From assembly GCA_002449785.1 (NCBI GenBank), contig DJXP01000019.1, forward strand, positions 1 through 64,000: 64,000 nt of DNA. The letters are read 5' to 3'. Numbering within the stretch: the stretch's first letter is position 1; every line of letters begins with the position of its first letter. The notes below the pieces were generated by a model, which saw only the letters and a list, made by a program, of their open reading frames with translations, was not told the DNA's origin and did no database searches. Positions 38,772-49,328 of the stretch are shown here, piece after piece. The DNA comes from Clostridiales bacterium UBA7001. GTDB taxonomy: Bacteria > Bacillota > Clostridia > TANB77 > CAG-508. Made by a program: the position numbers and the translations under genes.

Positions 38772-41700
38772 TTTTTTAAATAACTTTTCATATAATAATA
38801 GTAAAAATATAACAAAAAGACAATAAAAATTATTTGTTAATTTTTTTAAAAAATTGATAATTCTAAATTAGGAAAATGCTAGGCAAGAAAGTGTTGTATA
38901 AATTCTTTTATTATTTAATAATAAAAGAAAGCCGTTAACATAAATAATTATTATATTAAGTAATATTGATGATATTTATTTTTTGAATAATATCAATAAT
39001 AAAGGAAAAAAATACAGATTTTTTTATAAAATTTTTATTAAGCTATTTAATTTTAAAAAAATTTTAAATAAATTAATAATTTTTTTAAAATAAATATGTG
39101 AAAATATTCAATTAAAATGGCTAAATTAGTATATGTATTATCAAATGATCATTAAATTTAAGTATGAGTCAATAAAAGTATTAGATTAGAAAAATAAAAT
39201 GGCTTAAAATCGATTTTCAAGTGTTTAAATTTTTATATTAAATTATATGAAGTGTATTAGGTCTAAATAATTTGTTATAAATTGTAATATATTAATTAAT
39301 AAAAGTGTTTAATGTATTAAAATAAAAAATATTTACAATAAATTAAAAATTTGACAAACTGGCAACAGAAAATTTAAGCTAAATAAAAAATAAGATTTTT
39401 TATAAAAGCTTATTTTCCTAAAATTATTCAAAACATAAATTAATCATTTTAAAAAATTAAATAAATTAATAAGAATATTAAGTAAACTTTAAATAAATAT
39501 AAATTTAATAGAAATAAAGTAAAAAATTTAAAATCATAAAAAAATGAAAATAATTTTTAGAAAATAAAAATGAAAATATTACAATAATTTGATGTAAAAG
39601 TTAATAAAATATTAAATTATATACAGAAATGATTAATTATTCACAAAAAGATTAATAAAAATAGAATAATTTTATCTGAGGTTAAAATAAATTAATTTTG
39701 AAAACTATTCTAAAAATTGGCACAAAGGCAAACAAAAAATACATAAATAATTTATAAATGATAAAACTATATAAACTTTTTATCCGAAGAAAGTTTTACG
39801 ATTTATAGATTATATATCATTAAAAAAAGAAAATATTAAGTAAACTTATTTATAAAGAAGTTTTTAATATTTAAAGTTAAATTTACTATAAAAATCGAAA
39901 AAAATATAAAAATAATATATAAATTAACACTAATTAAATTAATAATATTTTTTATTGAATGATATGAAATAATTAACGATTATTAAAAATATAGCTAAGA
40001 ATAGAGTATTTGATGTAGTTTGTTCTTTAAATGAGATTCTTAATATTTATATTTTTTAATTAAGATAAATACTCAAAATTAAATTATCAATTTTAATAAT
40101 TGACTTACTGACAATGCAAAATATATGATTTATAATATTTTTTAAACTATCTAAATTTTCTTATATCCCAAACGATATAACGAATAATTGTGTAGATAAA
40201 ATAATATTTATTCATATTAAAATCACGAGTATTAAGTTAACTAAAACTATTGTAGTTGATTTTGTTTTTATAAAAAAAATGAAAATTATTTAACTTAAAA
40301 AAATAAAATTACAAGAGAGAAAAAAATATTTTATAAGTATAAGATAATAATAAAAAATATTGAACTTACAAAAGTATACTATTATAAATGATTATTTAAT
40401 TTTTAGTAAAATTACTGTAATATAAAACAGCATAAAATTTCATAATTTATAGATGAAAAAAGTTTTGCTTTATTTTTAAATATTCAATTTTTATTGGGTA
40501 AAAATTGGCAAAAAAACAAACTTATTTTTTATAAAAAAACAAATTTATATAATTTTGTATAAAGGCATAGGATAGTAGTAATTAAAAATTATTTGATTAT
40601 ATTTTTTTATAAAATAAATATAATTCTTTTTACTATATTAAGTAAACTTATTACAAAAATATTTAGTATATTCAATATTACAAAATTTACAGCTATTTTA
40701 ATTGCATAAAATGTGAAATTTAATAATTATATGTGACAAAAAACTATAACTGGAATAATTAAAGGATCTATAATATTTAATTATAATTGTAGATTTGCAA
40801 AATAATTTTATAATACAAATTTAATCTTTTAACATATATTTTATAGAGATGCATTGTAGCTTTGATATATTAAATATGAGTAAATAGTCATTAAATATTT
40901 ATCATTTAATAATATAAATATTATAAATTTTACTAAATATAATATACTAATTGTCATATTAAAACTAAATAAAAACTACAAAAATTTATATTTAATAAAG
41001 CACAAACAAATTGACAAGATGACAAAACAATAAAAATATATAAATTTATTTTTTTATAACTGACTTTATAGTTTTAAAAAATATTAGGGAGTACTGTATT
41101 TTAACTATTATTAATATAATATAAACTTTATGAGTTTTTTTACATAGAATAATTGTATTCTGTAAACCAGAAATTAATTGTTTTTAATCTATAAAAAGCC
41201 ATAAAAAAACATAAAAATTATGTGATTTTTTTGACAAATTCTTTTTTTTAAAAACATTATTTTACATTTATAATAAATTTTGAAGTAATAAAATCATTAA
41301 CAAAAATTATTTTTAATTACATATTTTTTTAAAGCATAAAATATTTTTTTTTCAAATTTTAACTTAAAAAAATATTATTCTTGTTAATGAATGTGTTTTC
41401 AATGCTTTTATGAATTTTATTATTGTTATACTGATAAAATTAATTTTAATAAAAATTAATTTGTTTTATAAAAACTGAAATTGTAATTTTTAAAAATGTT
41501 GAAATAACAGCATTCTTTAATTATTTTTCAAAAAATTTATTACAAAATTTTTCTTAATTTTTTTAAATTTTTGTAATTTCATATTTTTTTTATTTTTGTA
41601 TTTTTTTAATAATTATTATTTATGAACAAATAATTTTATATATTAGTAAAAAAATGGCTATAAATAGGGATTTTAAAGAAGTTAAAAATTATTTTTTTAT

Positions 41701-42530
41701 AATTATTAATATGTATTTTTTTTTACAATTATTATTATAAAAAAATTAACTATCAATAAAGCTTTATTTATAAGACTTTTTGGAATTTTTTTTCTTGTTA
41801 TTTTTTAGATTTTCTTAATTTTCTATAAAAAATAATTTTTTTCTAAATTTTTTATTTTTTTTATCTCTTTTCTTTATTTTTCTTCTATTATTTTTTTATT
41901 TTAATCTTTATCTTTGATATTGTTTAATTAAAATTTATTAATCTGAATTTTTTCATTCATTTGTTTTTTTGTCTTGTGTATAATTGCTGTAAAGAGCAGT
42001 TATACAGCATTTTAAGATGTGGATATCTAAAATATAGAATTAATATTTTTATAATTTTAAACTTGTTAATTTTTTTTTAGAAGTTAAAACTATTCTAAAT
42101 TTAAATCTATGATGCATTGAATCAAAATCTTTATATTAATAATTAGTATTTTGAAAAATTTTTTTATTCGCTGTTTTTAAAGGGTTTAAGAATTTTTTTT
42201 ATTTTTTTTCAAAAAAAAATCTTTTTTTATTTATAATTTTTAATAATTTTTTTTTTTATATTTTTCTTTATTTTTTTAATTTATGACTTTTTATAATTAT
42301 TAGTTTAATTTTCTTTTTTAAATTTATAATTTTTTTTTACTTTTTTATAATTTCATCAAATATATCTTTAAAATCTATTATAAATATATAATATTATATG
42401 GTATAAATTTTACAAATCCACATCTGTAATTCCTTTGTAATAAGTATTTTTAAAATTTTGTGGATTATTTTAAAAATTTTTAAAAATAATTAAATTCATT
42501 TTAAAAATTTTTTAAAAAATATATTTATTA
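38772..42530. other. Gene-free, extremely AT-rich region
   Basis: About 3.8 kb with no plausible protein or known RNA gene on either strand. G+C looks far below the rest of the window. The plus strand is A-rich up to about 41 kb and T-rich from about 41.3 kb on. A degenerate repeat array (39351-41016) and scattered DnaA-box-like words (39637-39645 perfect TTATTCACA; 42018-42026, 42414-42422 and 42459-42467 near matches) are the only structure I can see. Confidence 0.7.
39351..41090 (+). repeat. Degenerate repeat array, unit about 0.37-0.5 kb
   Basis: Five units each start with a TTGRCA word repeated at 8-10 bp as GRCA(A): 39351, 39717, 40100, 40505 and 41011. In the first four, TATTAAGTAAACTT follows 117-131 bp later: exact at 39476-39489, 39834-39847 and 40636-40649, and as TATTAAGTTAACTA at 40230-40243. 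Sequence between the anchors is weakly conserved. The third unit contains a perfect-looking promoter (CTGACA 40108-40113, 17 bp, TATAAT 40131-40136). Confidence 0.55.
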
Positions 42531-42559
42531 CTGACAAATGATAAAAGATGATATATAAT
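42531..42559 (+). promoter_or_regulatory. Promoter of the histidine phosphatase gene
   Basis: CTGACA (42531-42536), 17 bp and TATAAT (42554-42559), 28 bp before the start codon. Confidence 0.7.
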
Positions 42560-42587
42560 TTAGTTATAAATTATGTGGAGGGATGTT

Positions 42588-43142
42588 ATGATTTTATATG
42601 TTGTAAGGCATGGTGAAACAAAATATAATAAATCTGGAATTTATAATGGACGTATAGATGAAGATATTAGTGATAATGGAATTATGCAAGCAGAAAAATT
42701 AAGAGAAGAAATGTATAATGTTTTATATGATAAAGTATATTGTTCTCCAATGATAAGGGCTAAACATACTTGTGATATTATTAATGTAAAAGGCATTAAG
42801 CCAATCTATGATGATAGACTTATTGAAAGAACTTTAGGAAAAATGGATGGACATGATATTGTTCAAAACGGATTTTCTTTATATGATTTTTATAATTACT
42901 ATTATAAATCAGATGACCCAATGTTTGAAGATTTTCCTACATTATTTAAAAGAGTTCATAATTTTCTAGATGAAATTATTAAAGAAAATGATAGTGATAG
43001 TAATATTTTAATTGTTGCGCATGGTGGGATTTTAAGAGCAATTTATTTTTATTTTAATACTATTCCTAGTGATGGAAATTTAGCATCTGTTTATCCTAAA
43101 AGTGCTAATTGTGAGCTTATTAAATATGAGATCAATAAATAG
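42588..43142 (+). CDS. Histidine phosphatase family protein (phosphoglycerate-mutase-like)
   Basis: This 184-residue protein has the catalytic RHG motif in VVRHGETKYN (about 6-15), the distal SPMIRAKHT region, acid Glu in ERTLGKMDG, and the second histidine in VAHGGILRAIY (about 148-158). Members are phosphatases for small phosphorylated metabolites such as alpha-ribazole phosphate; the true substrate cannot be read from sequence. I chose the ATG at 42588, 6 nt after GGAGGG, over an ATG at 42573 that precedes the ribosome site. Its promoter sits at the edge of the AT-rich desert. Confidence 0.9.
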   Translation: MILYVVRHGETKYNKSGIYNGRIDEDISDNGIMQAEKLREEMYNVLYDKVYCSPMIRAKHTCDIINVKGIKPIYDDRLIERTLGKMDGHDIVQNGFSLYDFYNYYYKSDDPMFEDFPTLFKRVHNFLDEIIKENDSDSNILIVAHGGILRAIYFYFNTIPSDGNLASVYPKSANCELIKYEINK

Positions 43143-43196
43143 GATGATGATGTTATTGGTTTTAAATGAATAGCGAAAAAATGGGATAGTAATATT

Positions 43197-43541
43197 ATGA
43201 TTAAAAGATATGAAGCTGTTGCATAAGAAATTGATATTATTTATACTTCAATGACTTTGCATCATATAAAGGCTACTAAAGATATTGTAAAAAAGTTTTA
43301 TAATTTATTAAATGAAAATGGCATTTTGTGTGTTATGGAATTAGATAAGGAAGATGGAAAATTTCATATGAATGAAATTGATTTTGATGGACATAATGGT
43401 TTTGAACATAATGAAATGGAAGAAGCTTTTGAAAACACTGGATTTAAAAATATTAGATCCGAAACATTTTATCAGGATAAAAAAATATATAAAGATATAA
43501 TTATTCCTTATTCTATGTTTTATGCAGTAGGTAAAAAATAG
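43197..43541 (+). pseudogene. Remnant of a SAM-dependent methyltransferase
   Basis: A frame from ATG 43197 reads IKRYEAVA, then an in-frame TAA at 43224, then IDIIYTSMTLHHIKATKDIVKKF, NENGILCVMELDKEDG and ETFYQDKKIYKD. This is the C-terminal half of a class I methyltransferase, with post-II and post-III motifs. The SAM-binding N-terminus is missing, so the gene is deleted and interrupted. An ATG at 43251 would permit only a 96-aa fragment. Confidence 0.75.
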
Positions 43542-43546
43542 GATTT

Positions 43547-43577
43547 AAAAGAGGTATCAATTTAGATACCTCTTTTT
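43547..43577. terminator. Bidirectional terminator between the methyltransferase remnant and the activase
   Basis: AAAAGAGGTATC (43547-43558) pairs perfectly with GATACCTCTTTT (43565-43576), flanked by A-runs and T-runs on both sides. Confidence 0.85.
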
Positions 43578-43598
43578 GTTTGATAATATTTTTTAAAA

Positions 43599-46500
43599 TT
43601 ATTTCTTTATTTTTTCTTTAATCTTTTCTTCCTCTTGTACTACATTTTCAATTTCAATTGCTTTTAGGCTTTGTATATCTTTTTTTAGATTATCTTTTGC
43701 AACTGTTGTTAACAGTTTTATTCTATTTGTTTGATTTGTTTCACTTGCACCTGGATCATAATCAATAGGGGCAATGTTGGCATATGGATATTTTTCTCTA
43801 ATTGTTTTTATAACGCCTTTTCCTACAACATGGTTTGGAAGACATGCAAATGGTTGAACACAAACGATGTTTGGAATACCATGTTCTATATATTCTACCA
43901 TTTCTGCAGTTAAAAACCAACCTTCACCTGTTTGATTTCCAATTGATAATATATCCTTTACTTTTGTCTCAAGTTCAAATATATCAACTGGAAGTAAATA
44001 ATCTTTTTTTGATGTTTTTAATGCTTTTGTAAGTTCTCCTTCAATCATTTCTATAAGTTTTATAACAACTCCAAATATTTTGGCTTTTGTTTTATCTCTA
44101 TTTAATAAAGTATTATTAGTAATTTTGTGTGTTGCTATAAATTTTATAAATCCCATAAAATCTGGTGAAATAACTTCAGCTCCTTCATTTTCTAATACTT
44201 TTATTACTTCGTTATTTCCAAATGGATGATATTTTATTAATACTTCTCCAACTATACCTACTTTTGGTTTTTTAATAGATGTATCTAATTCTATTGTTTC
44301 AAAGTCATTTACCATTTCATAAATACTTTTCTTAAATTTTCCATATGAAGATTTACAGGTTAATGTTTTACATTTCTCTAACCATTTTTCATACATTTTT
44401 TGAGTTTCACCTTTGTTTTTCTCATATGCTCTGTTTTTAAGTAAAAGCTTTTGAAGCAAATCTCCATAAAATACCGCTTTTATAAGATTAATTGCCATTG
44501 GAACTGTTATTTTAAATCCTGTCATTTTTTCCATTCCAACAACATTAAATGATATTATTGGAACATTTCCAAATCCAGCATCTTTTAATGCTTTTCTTAT
44601 AAATCCAATATAGTTTGTTGCTCTACATCCACCACCAGTTTGAGACATAATAATAGCTGTTTTATTTGTATCATATTCACCTGATTGAAGAGCTTCTATA
44701 AATTGGCCTGTTGTTAAAATTGATGGGTAACATGCATCATTATTTACATATCGAAGTCCTGTTTCAACAGTATGTTCAGTACATTCTCTTAATAGTTTTA
44801 CATTATATCCTAAGTCTTTTACAGCTGATTCTATTAGCTCAAAATGAATTGGTATCATTTGAGGAATTAAGATTGTATATTTACTATCTTTCATTTCTTT
44901 TGTAAATGGAACTCTTTTTACTTCATAATTTCCAAGTTCTTTATTTTTTTCATTTACTATTTTTTCTTCTTCTTTAAGTTTAATACGTCTATTCATACTT
45001 GCAAGAAGAGATCTTATACGTATACGAATAGCACCTAAATTATTTATTTCATCTATTTTTATTAATGTATACATATTATCATAGCTTTTTAATATTTCTT
45101 CTACTTGGTCTGTTGTAACAGCGTCAACACCACATCCAAAAGAATTTAATTGAACAAGTTCTAAGAAATCGTGTTTACCTACAAATTCAGCCGCAGCATA
45201 TAGTCTTGAATGGAATACCCATTGGTCTACTACTCTTAGATGTTTGCTTACTCCTTTTTCAGGATCTATTATACTATCTTCTGATAATACACATAATCCT
45301 AAACTTGTAATTAAAGTATCTATACCATGATTTACTTCTGGGTCAACATGATATGGACGACCAGCTAAAACTATTCCTCTTAAATTGTTTTCTTTAATAT
45401 ATTTAATTGTTTCTTTTCCTTTTTTTCTTACATCTGCTTTAAATTTTTGATATTCTTCTTCTGCAGCTTCCGCAGCTTCTTTAATCTCTCTTTTAGTTAA
45501 CTTATATTCTTTAAATTGTTCGCTTTCGTAAACTACTTTTACCAAATTTTTAATATCATCAATTGGTAAAAATGGATTTATATATTTTACATCTGAACTT
45601 CTTAATTCTTCAATATTATTTCTAATTACTTCAGAATAAGAAATAACAATAGGGCAGTTGTAATGATTATCTGATGTCTCATATTCTTGTCTTGAGTATG
45701 GAATACAAGGATAAAATATTGTTTTAATTCCTTGATTTAGTAGACTCATTACATGGCCATGTGCAAGTTTTGCAGGATAACATACAGATTCAGATGGCAT
45801 AGATTCCATACCTTTTTCATATGTTTTTCTGTTACTTTTCTCAGATATTATTACTCTAAATCCGAGCTTAGTAAGGAATGTAAACCAAAAAGGATAATCC
45901 TCATACATGTTTAATACTCTTGGAATACCAATTGTTCCACGTTTTGCTTCAGATTCAGAAAGTGGTTCATATTTAAACAATCTTTCATATTTATATTTAT
46001 ATATATTTGGTAAATCTTTTTTTTCAACAGTTTCGCCTGCACCTTTTTCACATCTATTTCCAGATATAAATCTTTTACCATTTTCAAATATATTTATAGT
46101 AAGTAAGCAGTGATTTTCACATCCTTGACATCTTACATGATTTACTTTTATTTTTAAGTTATCAATTTCTTCTGTTTTCATAATTGTTGAACGATAAGTC
46201 ATATCTAAATTGCTATTATATTGTTCCTGAGCAAGTAAGGCTACACCATAAGCTCCCATAAGACCTGCTATATCTGGTCTTACAACATCTTTTCCAACTA
46301 TTAATTCAAAAGCACGAAGAACTGCATCATTATAAAATGTTCCACCTTGAACCACAATATGTTCACCAAGTGTTGATACATCTCTTACTTTCATAACTTT
46401 TTGTATAGCATTTTTTATTATTGAATATGATAATCCACTTGAGATATCTCCAACTGAATAACCTTCTTTTTGAGCTTGTTTAATTTTAGAGTTCATAAAT

Positions 46501-47957
46501 ACAGTACATCTAGAACCTAAGTCAACTGGAGCTTTTGATTCTATTGCTTCTTTTACAAAATTTTCTATAGGAAGATTTAAGCTTTTTGCAAAAGTCTCTA
46601 AAAATGATCCACATCCAGATGAACAAGCTTCATTTAGCATTATATTATCAATAGAATTATTTTTTAATTTTATGTATTTCATATCTTGGCCACCAATATC
46701 TATAATACTAGTAACTGATGGTAAGAATTTTTTGGCAGCTGTATAATGTGCAATAGTTTCAATTTCATTTAAATCAACATTTAGTGCTGTTTGTATTAGT
46801 TTTTCACCATATCCTGTAACACCGCTATATCTTAAAATTACATCTTTTGGTAGGTCTTTATATAATCTTTTAAGCATAGACATAACGCTTTTTAGTGGAT
46901 TCCCTTTGTTATTTTCATATAAAGAATATAAAAGAGCACCTTCTTTATCTATTAAAACTAATTTAGTAGTGGTTGAACCTGCATCTATTCCTAAGAATGC
47001 ATCTCCTGAATAATTTTTAAGCTCTTTTCTTTGAACTTTATCTTTATCATGTCTTTCTTTGAAGTCTTTATAATCTTTAGTGTCTTTAAATAAAGGATCA
47101 AGAGTTTTTCCACTTGTATATTTTGCATTTTTAAATTCTTTTAATTTTTTACTTAATTCATCTGTTGTAATAGTTTTTTGTTCTTTTGATGCAAGGGCAG
47201 CGCCTGTTGCAACAAGTAAATGTGCATTTTCTGGGACAATTATTTTATCTTCACTTAAATGAAGTGTTTCAATAAATCTATTTCTAAGTTCTGGTTGATA
47301 TGTAAGTGGGCCACCTAAAAATGCAATTTTTCCACGAATAGGTCTTCCTTGAGCAAGACCACTTATTGTTTGATTTACAACTGCTTGATAAATAGATGCT
47401 GCAATATCTTCTTTTCTTGCACCTTCATTTAATAGAGGTTGAATATCAGTTTTTGCAAAAACACCACAACGAGAAGCAATTGGATAAATAGTTTCATATG
47501 TTTTTGCAAGTTCATTTAAACCATCTGTATCCGTATTTAAAAGTGATGCCATTTGGTCTAAAAATGCACCAGTTCCACCTGCACAAGTTCCATTCATTCT
47601 TTGTTCTATAAATTTATCAAAATATATAATTTTGGCATCTTCTCCACCAAGTTCTATTACGACATCTGTTTCAGGAATTAATTTTTCAACAGCAGATTTA
47701 CATGCTATAACTTCTTGAATAAAACTTACTCCTAAAATTTTTGATATATCAAGAGCCCCAGAGCCTGTAAGTGATATTGTAAAAGTTTTATTTGGATAAT
47801 CTTTTATGAATTTCATTAGTACATTATATAATGTAGTTTTTGTATCTGAAAAATGTCTCTCATAATTTGAATAAATTAGTTCTAATTTATTATTTAAAAT
47901 TACTATTTTTACTGTGGTTGAACCGATATCTAACCCAATATGTAATAAATCTTTCAT
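43599..47957 (-). CDS. 2-hydroxyacyl-CoA dehydratase activase, large fused form (BadF/BadG ATPase x2 + DUF2229 + HgdB-like)
   Basis: This 1452-residue protein has two ASKHA ATPase modules. The first has GLDIGSTTVKIV (5-16) and GGEDAKIIYF with the cluster motif NGTCAGGTGAFLDQMA. The second has FLGIDAGSTTTKLVLI (about 323-338) and NEACSSGCGSFLETFA. Then come a cysteine motif RCQGCENHC, a DUF2229 domain (GIPRVLNMYEDYPFWFTF) and a C-terminal dehydratase-subunit-like region (SQTGGGCRATNYIGFIRKAL). Activases hydrolyse ATP to drive one electron into radical dehydratases; this large fused form is common in Clostridia but its partner enzyme is unknown. Cys-rich motifs imply a [4Fe-4S] cluster between subunits. 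Standalone gene with AGAGG before ATG. Confidence 0.93.
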   Translation of the reverse strand: MKDLLHIGLDIGSTTVKIVILNNKLELIYSNYERHFSDTKTTLYNVLMKFIKDYPNKTFTISLTGSGALDISKILGVSFIQEVIACKSAVEKLIPETDVVIELGGEDAKIIYFDKFIEQRMNGTCAGGTGAFLDQMASLLNTDTDGLNELAKTYETIYPIASRCGVFAKTDIQPLLNEGARKEDIAASIYQAVVNQTISGLAQGRPIRGKIAFLGGPLTYQPELRNRFIETLHLSEDKIIVPENAHLLVATGAALASKEQKTITTDELSKKLKEFKNAKYTSGKTLDPLFKDTKDYKDFKERHDKDKVQRKELKNYSGDAFLGIDAGSTTTKLVLIDKEGALLYSLYENNKGNPLKSVMSMLKRLYKDLPKDVILRYSGVTGYGEKLIQTALNVDLNEIETIAHYTAAKKFLPSVTSIIDIGGQDMKYIKLKNNSIDNIMLNEACSSGCGSFLETFAKSLNLPIENFVKEAIESKAPVDLGSRCTVFMNSKIKQAQKEGYSVGDISSGLSYSIIKNAIQKVMKVRDVSTLGEHIVVQGGTFYNDAVLRAFELIVGKDVVRPDIAGLMGAYGVALLAQEQYNSNLDMTYRSTIMKTEEIDNLKIKVNHVRCQGCENHCLLTINIFENGKRFISGNRCEKGAGETVEKKDLPNIYKYKYERLFKYEPLSESEAKRGTIGIPRVLNMYEDYPFWFTFLTKLGFRVIISEKSNRKTYEKGMESMPSESVCYPAKLAHGHVMSLLNQGIKTIFYPCIPYSRQEYETSDNHYNCPIVISYSEVIRNNIEELRSSDVKYINPFLPIDDIKNLVKVVYESEQFKEYKLTKREIKEAAEAAEEEYQKFKADVRKKGKETIKYIKENNLRGIVLAGRPYHVDPEVNHGIDTLITSLGLCVLSEDSIIDPEKGVSKHLRVVDQWVFHSRLYAAAEFVGKHDFLELVQLNSFGCGVDAVTTDQVEEILKSYDNMYTLIKIDEINNLGAIRIRIRSLLASMNRRIKLKEEEKIVNEKNKELGNYEVKRVPFTKEMKDSKYTILIPQMIPIHFELIESAVKDLGYNVKLLRECTEHTVETGLRYVNNDACYPSILTTGQFIEALQSGEYDTNKTAIIMSQTGGGCRATNYIGFIRKALKDAGFGNVPIISFNVVGMEKMTGFKITVPMAINLIKAVFYGDLLQKLLLKNRAYEKNKGETQKMYEKWLEKCKTLTCKSSYGKFKKSIYEMVNDFETIELDTSIKKPKVGIVGEVLIKYHPFGNNEVIKVLENEGAEVISPDFMGFIKFIATHKITNNTLLNRDKTKAKIFGVVIKLIEMIEGELTKALKTSKKDYLLPVDIFELETKVKDILSIGNQTGEGWFLTAEMVEYIEHGIPNIVCVQPFACLPNHVVGKGVIKTIREKYPYANIAPIDYDPGASETNQTNRIKLLTTVAKDNLKKDIQSLKAIEIENVVQEEEKIKEKIKK

Positions 47958-48124
47958 AAATTTTTTACCTCTTTAAATTATATTTTTACTATAAAAAAAT
48001 ATAATTACTTTCATAATATCATATATCTTATATCGTTTGTCGGAATTTGTCAATGTATATATTTTCCGTAAGAAAAAATAATTTTTGTAATAAAAAAGTA
48101 TTGAGTTTGTTAGATGTTTTATAA

Positions 48125-48334
48125 ATAGTAAGGGAAATAGTAAAACCAAAAATAGGGGATAATCTACCAGTAATAGTCTATAGCATAATAGCATTATTAA
48201 TAATAAATGTAATATTATGGTATAGAACAGAAAATGAGAATAAAGATGTAAAAAGAGAAAGAATGAAAATAAGCAGAATAGAAGGAAAAAGTTGTATACA
48301 TAAAAACAAAAGTATAACAAATAAAGGGAAATAA
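48125..48334 (+). pseudogene. Relic of a surface-protein C-terminal anchor
   Basis: A short open stretch without a start codon reads KPKIGDNLPVIVYSIIALL, IINVILWYRTENENKD and a basic tail. A P-K-(I/T)-G-(D)-like motif, hydrophobic helix and charged tail are the C-terminal sorting/anchor pattern of wall proteins (LPxTG-like). Upstream frames are broken, so it is probably decayed. A frame on the opposite strand (47973-48320) is low-complexity. Confidence 0.45.
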
Positions 48335-48338
48335 GTAA

Positions 48339-48437
48339 ATGTATTTAATAAAAGATTATCTATTGGAAAGAATTAAACTTTTAAATAATTATTTAGTTTA
48401 TTCAGTTGCATTAGGAATATCTAAAATTAAAATATAA
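48339..48437 (+). pseudogene. Relic of a DUF2207-type membrane protein C-terminus
   Basis: A 32-codon frame ends LLNNYLVYSVALGISKI, resembling the conserved WxxYLxYAVALGIA segment of DUF2207 proteins. Nothing else of such a gene is present. It lies 4 bp after the anchor relic. Confidence 0.35.
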
Positions 48438-48447
48438 AAATAAAGAT

Positions 48448-48482
48448 TAAAGGATTTTTAAGTTATACTTAGAATCCTTTAT
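48448..48482 (-). terminator. Terminator after trhA
   Basis: AAAGGATT and AATCCTTT pair at the trhA stop codon; on the minus strand the stem runs into a T-rich tract. Confidence 0.6.
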
Positions 48483-49138
48483 ACTTTTATTACATAATTT
48501 AGTACAAACCAGTAATGACAAAAGCTTCCAAGCATAACAAAAATATGAAAGATTTCGTGAAATCCAAATTGTTTAAATTTTGTTTTAGGAATTTTTAGTC
48601 CATAAATAATACCACCAATAGTATAAAATATTCCACCTAAAACAAGCCACAATAAGCTATAGAGTAAACCACTATTATTAAACACTTCAATTAATGGTTT
48701 AATAATAAGAAGAGCAAGCCACCCCATACCAATGTAAATTGATGTTGTAAGTCCACGTGGTGCAGAAATCCATATAGAAGAAAGAATGGTTCCAAAAATA
48801 GCTAGAGTCCATACTACTCCAAATATACTCCATCCCCATGGACCTCTAAGTGGTCCCAAACAAACAGGAGTGTAGCTTCCAGCAATTAAAATATAAATCA
48901 TTATATGATCTAATTTTTTAAATACTTTAATTCCTTTTTCACTTATATTTAGCCAATGGTACAAAGTACTGAATAAGTACATTAAAATAAGTGTTATTCC
49001 AAAAATAGTAAAAGAAACAATGTCATAGCTATCACCGAAAATTGATGCAAAGCAAATTAAAACAACAAGTCCTGCTAGTGATAAAACAGCACCTATACAA
49101 TGTGTAAGCCCACTCATAAAATCTCTAACTTTTGTCAT
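48479..49138 (-). CDS. trhA: Hemolysin III / PAQR-family membrane protein (TrhA)
   Basis: This 219-residue, seven-helix membrane protein of the PAQR family shows the conserved FSTLYHWL histidine motif (about 56-63), DHIMIYILIAGSYTPVC (about 77-93) and, at the C-terminus, GFHEIFHIFVMLGSFCHYW. His and Asp residues form the family's metal site. Bacterial members influence membrane energetics or lipid homeostasis; haemolysis itself is doubtful. AAAGGA precedes ATG. Monocistronic. Confidence 0.93.
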   Translation of the reverse strand: MTKVRDFMSGLTHCIGAVLSLAGLVVLICFASIFGDSYDIVSFTIFGITLILMYLFSTLYHWLNISEKGIKVFKKLDHIMIYILIAGSYTPVCLGPLRGPWGWSIFGVVWTLAIFGTILSSIWISAPRGLTTSIYIGMGWLALLIIKPLIEVFNNSGLLYSLLWLVLGGIFYTIGGIIYGLKIPKTKFKQFGFHEIFHIFVMLGSFCHYWFVLNYVIKV

Positions 49139-49328
49139 ATTTATTTAATCATTCCTTTCTTAAAATGAAATTCTTCTTCAAACTTATTTACCTCGAAATT
49201 AATTTTATAAATTATACATTATTTTCTTGTTGTACTCAAATATCTGAACACTTAGTCATATTTATACAGTTTAAAATAATGAATATTTTTTATATTTAAG
49301 AATAGTATGTACAAAAGGAGGAAAAGCT

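Noticed and set aside
39351..41090. CRISPR array
   Set aside because: Repeats are degenerate and spaced 370-500 bp; no cas genes.
47973..48320. 115-aa minus-strand Phe/Leu-rich frame
   Set aside because: Low-complexity reading of AT-rich DNA with no ribosome site; the other strand carries recognisable protein relics.
48750..48760. parS candidates at CCACGTGG in trhA and ACACGTGA in pcrA (about 7468-7476)
   Set aside because: Only the central bases match; the outer half-sites do not.
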